A stretch of DNA of 64,000 bases from Liopterus haemorrhoidalis (GCA_963971575.1 OZ020611.1:227904260-227968259), one strand, 5' to 3'; shown: positions 45,215 through 56,876, counted from the first letter of the stretch. Numbers and translations are program-made. Notes: generated by a model not told the origin, from the sequence alone.

Positions 45215-45680
45215 TTTACAATCAGAAAAAATTACAAATTCATTATGAAAGTGATTCTTTAAGTATTCTAAACTTAACTTTAATGCTACCATTTCCGCAT
45301 TGTAGATAAACATATTATCTGGGAGTTTAAATTTATACTAAAATTGCGCTGGGGATCTAAAACAGCGCAACCTACGCCATTGGTTGATTTTGATCCGTCA
45401 GTATACGGAGTGATTATTTAATGGCGAGACGACGTCACTGGAAGTTTTAATAATTTGCCGTTTCATACACATCGTAGCAGGCGATTATGCGCGCATGCGC
45501 ATCATGGTTATTATATCTCTTCAAGGTTATTATAGTTATAGTATTCACCAGTATTTCTGCTAGGAGGCACGTAAAATTCGGCGACGTCGTCTCGCCATTA
45601 AATAATCACTCTGTATATATAGTGTGCATTTGGCCATTTTAATTTTACCTTACCCAAAACTTATAGGTCGTTTTCCCGAT
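45215..45680 (-). pseudogene. LINE RNase H domain fragment, frameshifted and interrupted by a MITE
   Basis: With the MITE at 45406-45613 removed, the - strand reads KWPNAHYIYTDGSKSTNGVG, then CAVLDPQRNFS. After a frameshift it reads NAEMVALKLSLEYLKNHFHN and FVIFSDCKSAVQ. These give the RNase H catalytic acids in order (D of YTDGS, E of NAE, D of FSDCKS). The domain stops directly at the RT fragment. Confidence 0.65.
45406..45613. mobile_element. 208-bp TA-inserting MITE in the RNase H sequence
   Basis: 31-bp inverted repeats with one mismatch begin CGGAGTGATTATTTAATGGC on the left and CAGAGTGATTATTTAATGGC on the right, both continuing GAGACGACGTC. TA flanks both sides. Removing it with one TA restores the YTDGSK motif of the LINE. 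Confidence 0.85.
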
Positions 45681-46650
45681 AGTTTGAAGAAGATATCTGC
45701 ATCATATTATGATCAGCAATGAAATAATTATTTGGTAGTGAAAAACGAAATGGGTAAGAAAAGCATGGAATATTATGTTAACAGCACGGATTGGTGAGAT
45801 GTTCGATAGACTTAAAGAGCTTTCTATTATTAAGGGCATGTTTCTATTTCTCCAATAATTCGACGTTAGAACCTCTGTACAATATTAACTCGTTTTCATA
45901 TATCATTTCTTTGTTTCCAGGACAACGTGTAAATAGTTTTGATATTAATAATAATTATTAATTCGTTCTACGTTTGCTGCAATAAAATTTAAATTTTAAA
46001 GAAAACCATTAAAATAATTTTACTTCATTTAAGAATTTCTAAAATTATGGATAACAGTGGCAGTGATATTTCATGCTCATCACTAAAGCCCGGACAAAAA
46101 ACGTTTTTAACTGTCTATTATTTCCTAATTAGATTTTACAGTGGTGTGTCCATTTATTCGTTAAACTCATATATTTTAAATTTATATTAATAACTAAAAA
46201 ACTAAAAGTAAATTGTATCCACCAAATTTTAAACCCAATTATTTCCATACCTTGCACTAAATTTGGACTTTTCCTGTTATTTGACTACAACCATCTACTG
46301 TCTACCTACAGTTTGTTTAAAAATGACCCGATTAATAACATTTAATATTTATAAACATTAAATCACATTTAAATACTTATATTTAAATTATATTTGCAAG
46401 CCACTACTATGACAACAAACGATTAATATTTAACAAAAAAAGGTTTTATAACTTTGGATTATTTCTAAACAAACTATAATTTGCAAAACTTCCCAATTCA
46501 GTAAAGTCTATTTCAGACTTTACTAAAATAGGATTGACGATAACATGTGATGTTAATTAAAGGAATTTCAAATCAAAAAATGGTTGAATTTTATCACGTT
46601 ACTCATACCTAATTACTCAATCAAACGAGAATTCGCTACAATTATTCTTT
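45616..46650. other. No further gene recognised
   Basis: Apart from the upstream edge of the LINE (to about 45760), the sequence is AT-rich and shows no frame or repeat ends that I can name. Confidence 0.35.
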
Positions 46651-46658
46651 CATTTTTT

Positions 46659-46705
46659 AGGGTTTTGTAGGTATGACCAAAAAACCCTTATACCGTCATT
46701 TTGTC

Positions 46706-46768
<63 letters not shown>

Positions 46769-47942
46769 GGTCTGTCTGTCTGTCTGTCTGTCTGTCTGTT
46801 CGGTAAAAATTGTAGCCAAACGGCTAATCCTAGAAAGTTAAAATTTGGCATGCTTATACAACTCGTTGACCCGCACATAGGAAAAATACCAAAACATCTA
46901 AAAAACATATCCCCCTAAAAATATAAACAAATATGTGCTCATCGAAAAAAAATATATTTTTTTAAAATTCTGAGCAGGGTATCTAATGAAAGCCGTTAGT
47001 ATGTGGATTAACGATCAAAATTTTATTTTTGCAAAATAAATTATTCAGACATTATTTCTGCCAAAATTGTTCAAAAAAAATTTTGTCCCACACCCTGTAG
47101 CCCAGATGGTTTAAACTAAAAATCTGAAAAAATTCTAAGTAATGTACATTTATGTGAACCGGAATAGTTCAACAGGAATTTTTGATCAGATTATGTTTTC
47201 GGAAAATAGCGCATTTTTTGTGTTTTTTGCGTAACCATGTAAAATATTTAATGATATTATGTAGCACAGTAGACAGAGCGCTTCGATGGTGTAATGGTTA
47301 CTATACAAGCGTTCTAATCTGCAAACTCGAGTTCAAATCGGCCGCGAGGCAATTCATTTTTTCGGTTTTTTTTTGCATTTTTATTTTGTTTAAATTACTT
47401 TTTCAATATTCTAATTATATTTGGGCAAATATTGCATTTAATTTTTAAAAGCGTAAATTTAATAACCAGTGCAAATTGTTGAAATTGATTACTATTGGAC
47501 TTACAACCAAGTAACTTAAAATATAACGTAACTATAAATATATAATACCATGGATACAAGTTAAAAAAAATGAAATATATAAAATATATGTTATGTCATG
47601 TGTTATAATGTCTGTATCATATTAGTGCCTAAATATATTACTGCTATACTGCTATTTATATTCCTACAAATAGACGAAAACAGAAGGGCGGAGCTTATGA
47701 CTAAAACAACCAATGGAAGCCATAGGCGCAATTTTCAAAATCTTATTAAACCTTGTTATATAAAAAAAATACTGCACATATTTAGAAACCTACATAATGG
47801 TATTAGGCATTCGAATTAAAATTAACAAAAAAAATATATTTTAACATAAAATTGGTTTTGGCATCCCAAATAATCATCATTCACTTACTAAATACCTGCA
47901 AGACCCTGAAATGTGTGAAAATTCACACTTCACATCAATTTT
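46659..47942 (+). mobile_element. HINE-A 5, complete monomer
   Basis: Left end TTTTTTAGGGTTTTGTAGGT; AAAACCCT follows within 30 bases, giving a left-end hairpin with AGGGTTTT. A long GTCT tract (46707-46799) is followed by TGTAGCCAAACGGCTAA, the body, a tRNA-like module (47275-47350), a T run, and the right end AATACCTGCAAGACCCT with hairpin GTGTGAAAATTCACAC, ending CACATCAATTTTTT. The 16-bp subterminal inverted repeats pair with two mismatches here. At about 1.28 kb this is the reference monomer. Apparent frames are (SVCL)n microsatellite translation. Confidence 0.75.
47275..47350 (+). other. tRNA-like module in HINE-A 5
   Basis: Box A-like ATGGTGTAATGGTTACT (47286-47302) and box B-like GAGTTCAAATCGG (47329-47341) are spaced as in a tRNA, with CGCTTCG/CCGCGAG flanks that could form a partial acceptor stem. 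This is the best tRNA-like example of the four HINE-A modules. Box B has CAAAT for CGANT, so Pol III activity is doubtful. Confidence 0.5.
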
Positions 47943-48059
47943 TTATACTATATTTTTGAACTTTAAAAGAGAAATATAAATAGAATAATAAACGATACAA
48001 AATGAAAGTCACTGGAAGAAAATAAATAAATAAAAAAAGAAAAACTATGTTCTAATGGA

Positions 48060-48560
48060 CCTGAAAATAGTGTGTTCGAGGTCTTCAGAATGCAAACAGT
48101 CCCACTGAGCAAAGGATAAAAGTAAACTAGGGAGACCCAAGATTATATGGATACATGATTTATACAAGACCTAAGAGAATAATTGCTAAACGGAAATACA
48201 GTCAATTTCGGAATGGCAGAAAATTCAAAATATAGGCAAAATTAGGAAAGACGAGAATTAAAAATTTCTTTTACCGGGTACCCGATACCATTACCCGGTT
48301 ATTACCGACTACCCATAAATTACCCTCTATTCGACGGGTATTCAATCTTCCTTCCCATATCTTCCTGACCATTCTGTCCTCATAACGTGTCCTATCTACT
48401 GTAATCGTCTGCCTCTGAGTTCTTGAGTGATACTTGGCCTTGAGTACAGTTCTCGGATATCTTTGTTCTTACGGTTTCTCCATTAATTTGAATTGGACCA
48501 AAGATTCTGCGTAATATTTTATTTTTTAATTACCCACTACTTCCGTTAATTACCCGCTAC
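48060..48560. pseudogene. Two non-LTR retrotransposon RT fragments, opposite orientations
   Basis: On the + strand at about 48120-48200, LGRPKIIWIHDLYKT resembles the GRPxxRWxDDL motif near the C-terminus of RTE/R1-type LINE ORFs. On the - strand from about 48530 to 48350, KILRRIFGPIQINGETVRTK and a downstream GQEDMGR-like stretch resemble the RILRRIYGPV motif just upstream of that C-terminus. Both are short and frame-broken. Confidence 0.4.
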
Positions 48561-48775
48561 CCGTTAGTTAAAGATGTAAGACGGCTAAAGGGCCAAAAGG
48601 TACCTGTGGTCCGCTTCCAACTTTTCGTTTCTTTTTAGCATGAGAAAGGATCAATATCCGCTACCCGTTAAAAGTTAAAGGGTAATGGGTAGATAACAAC
48701 TAACTGGGTAATCAAAATCGAAGCCGGGTACAACATTAACGTGTCGGGTAGTGAGTACCCGGATTTCTATTGTCA
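48255..48775. mobile_element. hAT-like relic rich in TACCCG motifs
   Basis: Left part ACCGGGTACCCGATACC and ATTACCCGGTTATTACC; right part GCTACCCGTTAAAAG, GGTAATGGGTAG, GTGAGTACCCGG. This is the same style of subterminal TACCCG-rich arrays as the hAT at 7860-9073. I find no target duplication, so boundaries are approximate. Confidence 0.4.
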
Positions 48776-49248
48776 TTTCTACACATCAAAAAATTCATAG
48801 TGTAAAAATTCATTCTCAGTTTGGTTAAAATTTTAGTGTTAAATTTAAAAAAAGTAAAAAGTTCACTATTTTTAACAAAATCACCGTGTAAATCTTCATT
48901 TATTCAGATAGTGTTATTTTTATGAAATATTAATTTTTCAGTGTTAATATTATTACTACTTTAGGACTATTTATTTTCTAACACTATAATTTAACCAGTA
49001 TGTTAGTGTAAACTTTACACTAAATGTAACCAAAAAAGAAGTGTAAATAATTAACACGAAAAGCGAGGGACTTCATGGAACACCAAAAGTTCATTTTTTA
49101 AGTGTACCATAAAGTCCAGTCAACACTAATCTTTTTAGAGTAAGGGTAAAGCTCAGCTTTACTCAGCTTTACGTGGCGAGCGATTGTGCTGATGCCTCAA
49201 ACGGTAGAGATTATTGGAAGAATCCGTAGAGGGTCATAAAGAGAAGTA
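48776..49248. other. No feature seen
   Basis: AT-rich sequence without recognisable frames or repeat ends. Confidence 0.35.
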
Positions 49249-49877
49249 CAGGACTTACCTTACGTAATGACCGACTTACGACCCGACTTACGACCAAGTT
49301 CCATTCCGAAGGGTTGGTCGTAAGTCGAATTTGGCCGTAAGTGGGGGAATTTACAAAATTTCAAAATATGTTTACATATCTTACCCCCTCCCCTAATCAT
49401 GGTTTTAACTTCAATATATGTTAAATCCCGAGTTATTGACTGCAAATACTTGAAAAAAGGCGATAAAAATAAACAAAATTGGTCTTACCTGGAGAAAAAA
49501 TACAATTTTTATTTGAAGACTGGAAGAAAATAAAGTGCAAGAAACGTTAGAAATCATAGAAATATAGAATTAAATTACTCTGGCCTAACTCGGACACATG
49601 GATTAAGCTATTTACCTGAAGGAACAAATTATTATTTGTCAATAATGAGCTTGGATTTTTCGAGTCCAGAGGTTTTTATGCTTAGAAAGGATGCTTGTAA
49701 TAAAAAGGGGCGTAATTGAAGTACATAGTTAGTCATAAAAATAATTTTACCTGTAGCATTGCAAATGAATTTGACCAATATTTGCTTATTTTTTACGTTT
49801 TATGATGTTTATAAAAAAAAAATTAATTTTAAAATTTTGGTCGTAAGTACGGGAGTTCGTAAGTCGGGGGATACCTG
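49249..49877. mobile_element. pogo/Tigger-like MITE
   Basis: The right end reads inward CAGGTATCCCCCGACTTACG, the classical Tigger-type terminus. The left end is CAGGACTTACCTTACG with further CGACTTACGACC copies. TA flanks both ends (49247-49248 and 49878-49879). ACTTACGACC motifs recur near both ends. No coding capacity is seen. Confidence 0.6.
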
Positions 49878-49932
49878 TATGCTACTTGCCACTTAACCAA
49901 GTAAAATAGGAATTGAAATAAATGAAAAAAAA

Positions 49933-50601
49933 TCAACTGTGGCCACCACAGGACCGACCGCCATCAAAAGTACTTGTATAAAATACATTCTAGCAGCAGA
50001 GTAAAAATAACTTGGCCTAATATTTTCTAACAGAGATATTATTTATCATGACCATGGAAACGTACATATAAGTATGAAAAAATTGCGACTTAAAAAATTT
50101 AAAATTTTTTTACAAATATTTGTAGAAATTTTTCGTTTTATCAAAAAACGTCTCAAATAAAAGTTATTAGTTATTGCATTTATAGCAACTTTTGTTCAAT
50201 ACATCTTTTCGAAATATTTTTCTGTTGCTAAATATTCGCAAAAATCTTAAAATCGACACGGGTAAAGTCCCATTTCTAGTCAACCGATTTTTACCAAAAG
50301 TTGATCAAATCGTGCCATTGATGTCAAAAGCTTAAATATGCAGTTTCATAAAAATCCTTTTAGCCTAATTTGCTCTGCACGTGTACACAGACAACCGGAC
50401 AGACAGACGGACAGACAGATGGACAGACAGACGGACAGACAGACAGACGGACGGACAGACAGACAGACAGACCAACAGACATCATGCTAAAAATAGTCAA
50501 AACGTTATGTAGGGACCTCAATTCGTGGAGATCCATCGACATCTCGAAATGTCAAAATCGGTATGATCACAGTACCTCCCTTATATATATTGGCGGTCGG
50601 T
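49933..50601 (-). mobile_element. HINE-B 7, complete, inverse orientation
   Basis: The + strand runs from TCAACTGTGGCCACCACAGG and ACCGACCGCC to TATATATTGGCGGTCGGT, with a GACA/GGAC tract at 50393-50475. Both subterminal inverted repeats are exact. Confidence 0.7.
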
Positions 50602-51569
50602 AAAAAAAAACATATGACAGCCCTTAAAAATAAGAATGATAGAAAGATAATCCCGTAAGAGTAATATTATAAAAATAGAAACAGTGGTGGATAAAATGGA
50701 GGGCAAGCAGGCCTCAGGTTTGGGGCGTCTTTGTGTAACGGGCACCAGAATAACAGAATAACAGCACAAATATTTCAGGTTTTTTCAGGTATTTAGTATA
50801 TATAATAACAAATTGTGGGTACATATTAAAAATCATAAATTATGATAACTTTTGTAAGAATAATCCACGTGCTTCTATCTAGACACGACAACCGTGCTTG
50901 CATCAAGCAAGAAAGCCAGTTCTAATCAGTCAGATAAATATTGTAAGGACGGCGTTGCAAAAAACTTTCGAAATAATTATCAGATCAAAAATTCCTGTGG
51001 TACTTAGTCCGGTTCACAATAATGTGGATTACTCATATTTTTTTCAATCTTTAGATTAACCCTCCTTGGTTAAAGGGTACGGGACGAAGGATTTTGTATT
51101 ACAATTTAGCACTAAAATGATGTTTTCTTATTTGCTCATCTCTTCATTTTGGAAAGATGTTTCTTTTTTTCTTTGTTCCTTATTTACTTTTGAGATGTTG
51201 GGGGGAGGGGCGGACTAATGAATGTTAATCACGGACAGTTGTCACCCAGTGCAATGATGACAAAACAAGGTAAATATAAAATCCACAGAGCTGAGCTTAT
51301 GACAAAAATTTGAAATTACTTCGCGCCAGCTTGACTGTATTATAAAACAAATACTACTATAACAATGCAACTTTAAACTAATGTTAGAAACGGAAACCGG
51401 GTTTTCAAGTACCTAGTTTTAGGGTCAGGTATTCTAAACCAGATAAACCTTGAACCGATACCCTTTTTGGAACTGGTTCCGATTCCGGCAACACGAATTT
51501 TTTACAGTATTACCCTAAATAAAACAGACACTAAATTAAGCATTTTTCAGAGTCTAATCAGGGTAGGGG
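50602..51569. other. No gene recognised; HINE-A and hAT relics
   Basis: CAGTGGTGGATAAAATGGAG near 50682 resembles a solo hAT left end. About 50960-51120 has - strand HINE-A body motifs (GATCAAAAATTCCTGT, GGTACGGGACGAAGG). About 51385-51500 shares GGAACTGGTTCCGATTCC-type vocabulary with the hAT at 7860. None is bounded. Confidence 0.35.
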
Positions 51570-51888
51570 CAGTGGTGGCGCTAGCGGGGGTCCCCCCCCT
51601 AAAGGTTGCTCTGGCCTCCAATTGCCCCCCCCCAGAAATGTTTGGAAAAAATATATGCGGTACAAGGAAGGTGTTAAGGAAGTCATCACTTATGGAAGTG
51701 AGCATATTTTAGGTCATCATTTGTTTTTAGAAGTGAGGACCTTTTTTTTAGGTCCTCATTTGTATTTTCACCTGTCCATTTATAACGATAAAAATGTTCC
51801 TCTCCTCAAATATTTCTTAGCCCCCCCCCCCCAGATTTTACTCAAATATGTCCTGGCCTCTCCAGATTTGAAGCTAGCGCCGGCACTG
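51570..51888. mobile_element. Small hAT element with poly-C tracts
   Basis: The termini are CAGTGGTGGCGCTAGC and GCTAGCGCCGGCACTG, flanked by octamers GGTAGGGG and GATAGGGG (one mismatch). Internally it has two poly-C runs and an inverted AGTGAGGACC/GGTCCTCATT pair. Length is 319 bases; non-coding. Confidence 0.75.
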
Positions 51889-52778
51889 GATAGGGGGAAA
51901 ATGTAGTAAAGTAGACCAATACTTTTGTCCTAAACTTTTACTAACTAAACCGTACCTAACTACCTAGTTTTTAGGTGTACACTACTTTATTTTTCCCCGA
52001 CATTAGGCCAATTTAAACTGCAATATTATTTTATATAATCTTAATTTATTATTTCTGTTTTGTTAAATATTCCCGACCGCTTCGTATTGGCCTACTTTTC
52101 TACATTTTAGCCCAGGTTAGTTGTCACCCACGCTTCCAATTTGTTATCTCAATAGAAACCAATTTTACTGCCTAGACAGTAAAAGCAACACTTTACTGCC
52201 AAATATCCATTCAATTTACATTTTAATGTCAATTGTTGAATGTATAATTATTAATTATTTGTTGAAAAACAATTAATAATAAATATTACCTTTTCATTCC
52301 AATTGGGGGAGTTGAAGTTCCATTAATTTTTAATTCTGTCATTTTAAAAAGTTTATAATAATCACAGCAAATATCACAAACGTGTAACTTTTGTTTTTGT
52401 TTCACTCAGTTGTTTCACATTTGTTTCATAATATAACTCTCCACATGTTACCAGAAGCGCGCACTGAGTAACACTAATCAAAAAGATGCGGGTGCGCGAC
52501 TGTTGGTCAGTGGTACCACAATGCACGTTCAAATATTAGTTTTATCTTTCAAGAACATTATTTCTGTCCAGTTTTCTATTTGTATTTTGTTTATTCATTG
52601 ATGTTTAAACAATAATATTGATAAGAGTTTTATTTTACGACTTATATAGTAGTTTTAAATTTATAATTCTGGGAGAGGTTTTAGATGTAATTAATGACAT
52701 AAGAGTTCAAGAATTTCGCGAATTTTACAATTGAGTTATGTTTTGTTTAGAGCTCATAAAACTAACAGACAGATAGAG
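51889..52778. other. No gene recognised
   Basis: AT-rich sequence without frames or repeat ends that I can name. Confidence 0.35.
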
Positions 52779-53064
52779 TCGGGTGACCATTCGTCCCGCA
52801 AAAGTCCTGCATTTTAACATTTTGTCCCGCATTTTGGATTTGGGAGGTGAGGACCTTTTTTTGCTCTTCACTTGGATTTGGGAGGTGAAGACCTTTTTTT
52901 TTTGCTCTTCACTTGGATTTTAGGAGATGAGGACCTTTTATTTTGCTCTTCACTTGGATTTTGGGAGATGAGGACCTTTTTTTTTGCTCTTCACTTGGAT
53001 TTGGGAGAAGAGGACCTTTTTTTGCTCCGTCCCGCATTGCCTTCTTAAGAAAATGGTCACCCTA
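52779..53064. mobile_element. hAT element of the GGTGACCAT family built on a 38-43-bp minisatellite
   Basis: The termini are TCGGGTGACCAT and ATGGTCACCCTA, flanked by the exact octamer AGATAGAG (52771-52778 and 53065-53072). Between short TCCCGCA-containing ends lie five tandem units of GGATTTGGGAGGTGAGGACC followed by T runs and GCTCTTCACTT (52843-53030). The element is almost entirely array. Confidence 0.8.
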
Positions 53065-53139
53065 AGATAGAGAAAAACGAAAAAAGTACTATTGAGTTGG
53101 AGTGGCCAATTTGTAATATCTATTGGTGGTTCTAATAAC

Positions 53140-53400
53140 GCACAATCATCATCATTATCATCGTCATCATTTATCAGCTATTGAAGTTCACTGCTGAACA
53201 TCTCCTATTTGTATCTCCTTTCCTCTCTGTCTTGTGCCCCTTTTAGCCAATTGCCGACTAGTCTCTTTTCCGTCCACCAGGTGGTCTGCTGCGGTTTGCT
53301 ATGATCAAAAACTCTGGAGATGCTGTCAGCCAAGCTAGCATAGAATTTCCTCAACTCTGGCTTTCTATTATTCAAAACAACAATTCTTTTAATCCTCAAG
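53140..53400 (-). pseudogene. RTE-like LINE 3' end with (ATG)n tail
   Basis: On the - strand, TTWWTEKRLVGNWLKGAQDR resembles the RxRWTDD...GNWMxxAQDR motif at the C-terminus of RTE-type reverse transcriptases. It is followed by a stop and then GATGATGATAATGATG toward 53146, a trinucleotide tail typical of these elements. Only the last 60 codons or so are present. Confidence 0.45.
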
Positions 53401-53414
53401 TCACTAATCCGGTA

Positions 53415-54237
53415 ACAAATTACTCATTACCACACAATCACACAATTATGTGACAAACAACCTTAATCCAATCGTTAATCCTCCGCAGGTAGTCCCATCC
53501 CTGCCTATAGCTGACCCCAACCACACAACCAATAGCAACACACCTATAACCTATTCCCACTCTTACAATACCCGATATAAAAACTCGAAGTTAATTGAAA
53601 TGTTTATCACTTCTCGTGATCGCTGAAGACGGAAATAGATTGTTGAGCAGTTTCCGAAACATCCGAACATATTTTATATAACACATGAAGTATTATATCT
53701 TTTTGATACTAATACTCATTATATTGTACTATTCTAACCTAGTACCGTCAGCAATGAGGCCAGAATAACAGTGTCCGCATTAATATATTTATCAATTTAA
53801 TAAATTCGGAGATGAATAATGGCCGAAGATTATTCATAATAACCGACGAATGCATGTTGCCAAACTCATATTTCTCTGTCGAAATCATGTATTGTAAACT
53901 GATGATGCAAGAGTCTACATCAGTGAACAAAACAAAAGTTTGTTTGATAGCTTGTCTTAAATTGTTTTTTGTACCTGCAAATCGAAAAGAAGAATAACAG
54001 GTAACAACAACATAAAAAAGAAAATAACATGCAACAAATCAAATAAATCTATTTTTACAATATACAAATTATTTTCCACTAGAAATTTGAACAAACAATA
54101 AATATTTGGAATTATTGATAAGTCATCGGTTCATACTAGAAGTATCCGATGAAGTTCAGTTTACACTTGGACTATATTTCAGTAAACATTTTCTTTGAAC
54201 ATCAAGCAGTGACACATGCCATCTCAGTTTAAAATGA
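53415..54237. other. No gene recognised; conserved-looking hairpin at 53622-53655
   Basis: CTGAAGACGGAAA, loop, TTTCCGAAAC forms a 5-6 bp hairpin between CTGAAGA and GAAAC, and it follows a short frame NTPITYSHSYNTRYKNS. This resembles the 3' region of an unidentified retroelement. The rest shows nothing. Confidence 0.3.
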
Positions 54238-54245
54238 CTTATAAC

Positions 54246-54364
54246 CAGGGATCGGAATTTGGTAGGTCGTCTGGAATTAATGCAATAAAGGCAGCAAATT
54301 ATATTTGATTATTTGCCGCATTTTTTACCTTTATTCCAGTTGACCTAACAAATTCCGCTATCTG
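54246..54364. mobile_element. 119-bp hAT MITE
   Basis: The termini are CAGGGATCGGAATTTGGTAG and CAGATAGCGGAATTTGTTAG (read inward), both continuing GTC. Flanking octamers are CTTATAAC and CTTATAAT. The inner part is itself largely palindromic (GGAATTAATGCAATAAAGG against CCTTTATTCC). Confidence 0.7.
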
Positions 54365-54372
54365 CTTATAAT

Positions 54373-55243
54373 ACGTCGAATTAATAAAAAGTGACGTGCA
54401 GAGCACAGAGCGATTACAATTTATAAAAATCAGATTACAAATTAAACCAAAAGTTGATTGTTAATTGAATTTTGAGTTTTGTTAAACTGTTTGCAAGGAT
54501 GGAGTTATTGGGATATCTGACCCGGACAGTTATAGAACAGCGCAAAAAGAAAGAAATAAAAATAGATATAATAAGAAAAATAAAATTATTTTTACAATTA
54601 TGCAATTTTTAGAAAATGTTCAATCGTATTATCTACTGACCCGGGCGCCAAAACTTCAATTAAATCTCATTACTAATAATTAGTAACTTTTTGTTACCTG
54701 GAACTGATTTAATATATGGTAGCATCAGTTCCTGATCCATTTCAGTGCTGAAATATAATGGGTATTTAACACGTTCGCGGACAGTTTTGTACAATGAGAT
54801 GTACCCAAAATGTCACTTTTTTAGATTTTTGTTTATAATAGGGCATTTACTGTGTTTGGTATGTTCCTGATAGGACAGTTTATACTAGTTTTCATATACA
54901 TAAATGGAATTAAAACCTGCCCCAGCCGTCATTTGTATATTTGAATAAAAAAGTAGGACGATTTAGACCGTCATGACCTGAGCTAGGAAAAATATTCGAC
55001 GGCTATAGCCCTAATAATTAGTAATTTAGCATATAGTTGAGATACTATCAGGTCGTCAAGGATGAAATTTGTAGTTAATAATATTGCCAACTGTAATAGC
55101 TTATTATTTGACATTGGCTTAATATTTTACAGTTCTTTTTTTTTTTTTTTTGTTGGAAAGTTACACATGTCGCCTGTTAAAAGAAATCATTGTATGCTCT
55201 AAAAAATATTAAAAACTTTTTAAATAAATTAATTTTGTTGTAA
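54373..55243. other. No feature seen
   Basis: AT-rich sequence without frames or repeat ends that I can name. Confidence 0.35.
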
Positions 55244-55647
55244 ATGGAACGGTCGGAAATTCGCGCTATTATGAAGTATGAGTTCTTACGTGGAACTACG
55301 GCATCGCAGACCGCGCGAAACATTAGTAGTGTATTTGGCTCTAGTGTTACTACGCAGCAGACGATATCAAATTGGTTTGCCAAATTTCGTACAGGTAACT
55401 TAAAAACCAAACAAAAAAAAAAAACTAGCTCATCGATCACAGCAGAGTTATACTGGTAACTGGTAACCAATGGGACGAAATGATTCAAAAACTTAAAAAA
55501 AAACAGCCTAGATTGGTCAACAGATCGACTACTATCTTATTGCATGATAACGCTAGATCACACACTGCACAAATGACTGTGAAAAAACTACATGAATTGG
55601 AGCTGGAACTTCTTCATCATCCTCCATACTCACCAGACCTAGCCTAG
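55244..55647 (+). pseudogene. Internally deleted mariner transposase
   Basis: The N-terminal HTH is intact from ATG 55244: MERSEIRAIMKYEFLRGTTA, then SVTTQQTISNWFAKFRTG. The sequence jumps in frame to ITAELYW, a block that normally lies 150 or more residues later. A frame change follows near a 7-bp duplication (TGGTAAC twice, 55454-55467), then QPRLVNRSTTILLHDNARSH (second catalytic Asp) and HHPPYSPDLA followed by TAG at 55645-55647. The third Asp, expected four residues later, is lost. Termini are not found. Confidence 0.75.
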
Positions 55648-55654
55648 AAACAAA

Positions 55655-56450
55655 TAAAAGCACCACTCAAAAACGGTTTGGGACCACGACCTCCAGTTAG
55701 AATTTTTAGATTTTCCGTAATTTATTTAGACTAGAAAAAATTTGAGGCTTTAATCGTTCAATGCATTTTGAGATGATGAAAATTTGTCATTATTTACATT
55801 ATTTGTGAAAATTATGAATTAAAAAAAATTACAACTTAAAAACGGTTAAAGGTACGTGTGGTAGAAATTTTTGGATTTTTCGTAGTATATTTAGTCTAGA
55901 AAAAATTTGGGAAAATCGTTTAAAGCGTTTTTGAGAAAATAGTGAATTAAAAAAAAAACACAACTCAAAAACTGTTAGAGAAAAATACCTGATGTTGAAA
56001 TTTTTGGATTCCTCATAGTAAAAAATTTGAGGCCTTATTCTTTGTGCGTATTTTAAAATATTGACAAATTTTAATATGGTGTGATTTATATATTTTTTTA
56101 TCTTCGCATGGATGTGGCTCAAAAACCTTTTTTTGAAAATTTTTCATTTTTTTTTGAAAATTTTGGTAAATCTTTCTTACTAAAAAATGGTTAGGGATAA
56201 AAATCTGCGATTGGAATTTTTAAAATTCTCCTACATTGTTTAATCTAAAAAAGAATTTGGGTTTTAATAAACCAATTATTATGTTTTATATGGGCAGTAA
56301 TCCAAAACCCTTGAAAATGACCAAAAACCAAAAAAATCGTAAGGGGTAGACCTTAAATAAACCGTGATTTTTAATTTATTCTAATTAATACTAATTTATT
56401 CAAAATTAGTATAAGTATGTATTTTTAGTCATATTTAAACAAAATTTGGT
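55655..56450. repeat. Non-coding repeat G, copy 1
   Basis: The segment consists of diverged subunits that each contain a CAACTCAAAAACGGTT-like phrase, GAAATTTTTGGATT and TTTAGTCTAGAAAAAATTTG. It is collinear with 63142-64000, including ATGGTTAGGGATA and CAGTAATCCAAAACCC near the end. No frame or recognisable termini. Confidence 0.6.
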
Positions 56451-56754
56451 CCATTTTTATGTTTGGGCAAAAGTTTTGGAATTATAGACAAAACATTTAC
56501 CCAAATCGGCTCTAACTCAAAAACTAGGAAAACTAATAAATTTTTATTTATTATAAATAATAATTATTTATTAGTATTATCTGTCTCATTTTGTAATACG
56601 GAACTAACAGGAAAAGTTAATTTTTTATGTTGTATATTGACAATACATTTATAATATTATCATAGTATTGGTTCACACGGATACGCCAAAGTCTGTTTAC
56701 ACCACAACAGTCACCAAAGTAACCAGATCTAGTTTCGTATTACAAATTGAGACA

Positions 56755-56876
56755 GATTATATATAATTTATATTTAAAAAAATGAATTTAACAATTATAT
56801 TTGTATAATTACCCCCCCCCCCCCCGTCTATGAGCTCCCGTCCCGAATTTTAAACTAAAAAATATGGTCACCTTAT
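56755..56876. mobile_element. Right-end relic of the GGTGACCAT hAT family
   Basis: A 15-base poly-C run, then GTCTATGAGCTCCCGTCCCG and ATATGGTCACCTTA, match the end lost from the copy at 6102-6690. Around 56925-57010 are several ATCGATTA/TAATCGAT motifs, also hAT-like subterminal repeats, without defined ends. Confidence 0.45.

Larger units (their letters stand above)
44311..45760 (-). mobile_element. I-like LINE remnant with RNase H, rearranged, (TAA)n tail
   Basis: On the - strand this reads RNase H segment, then RT C-terminal segment, then 3' UTR, ending in TAATAATAATAAATAAA near 44311. An RNase H domain and a TAA-repeat tail are features of the I group of non-LTR retrotransposons. In intact elements RNase H lies after the RT, so the order here indicates joining of two fragments. 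A 208-bp MITE interrupts the RNase H part. The upstream limit is approximate. Confidence 0.6.

Noticed and set aside
46673..46918. Frames with SVCLSVCLSV or TDRQTDRQTD repeats (also 1201, 25655, 32490, 34678, 50360)
   Set aside because: Translation of GTCT/GTCC microsatellites in HINE elements.
53205..53399. Independent small host protein on the - strand
   Set aside because: The second half fits an RTE C-terminus and is followed by a trinucleotide tail, so it is treated as a LINE end.
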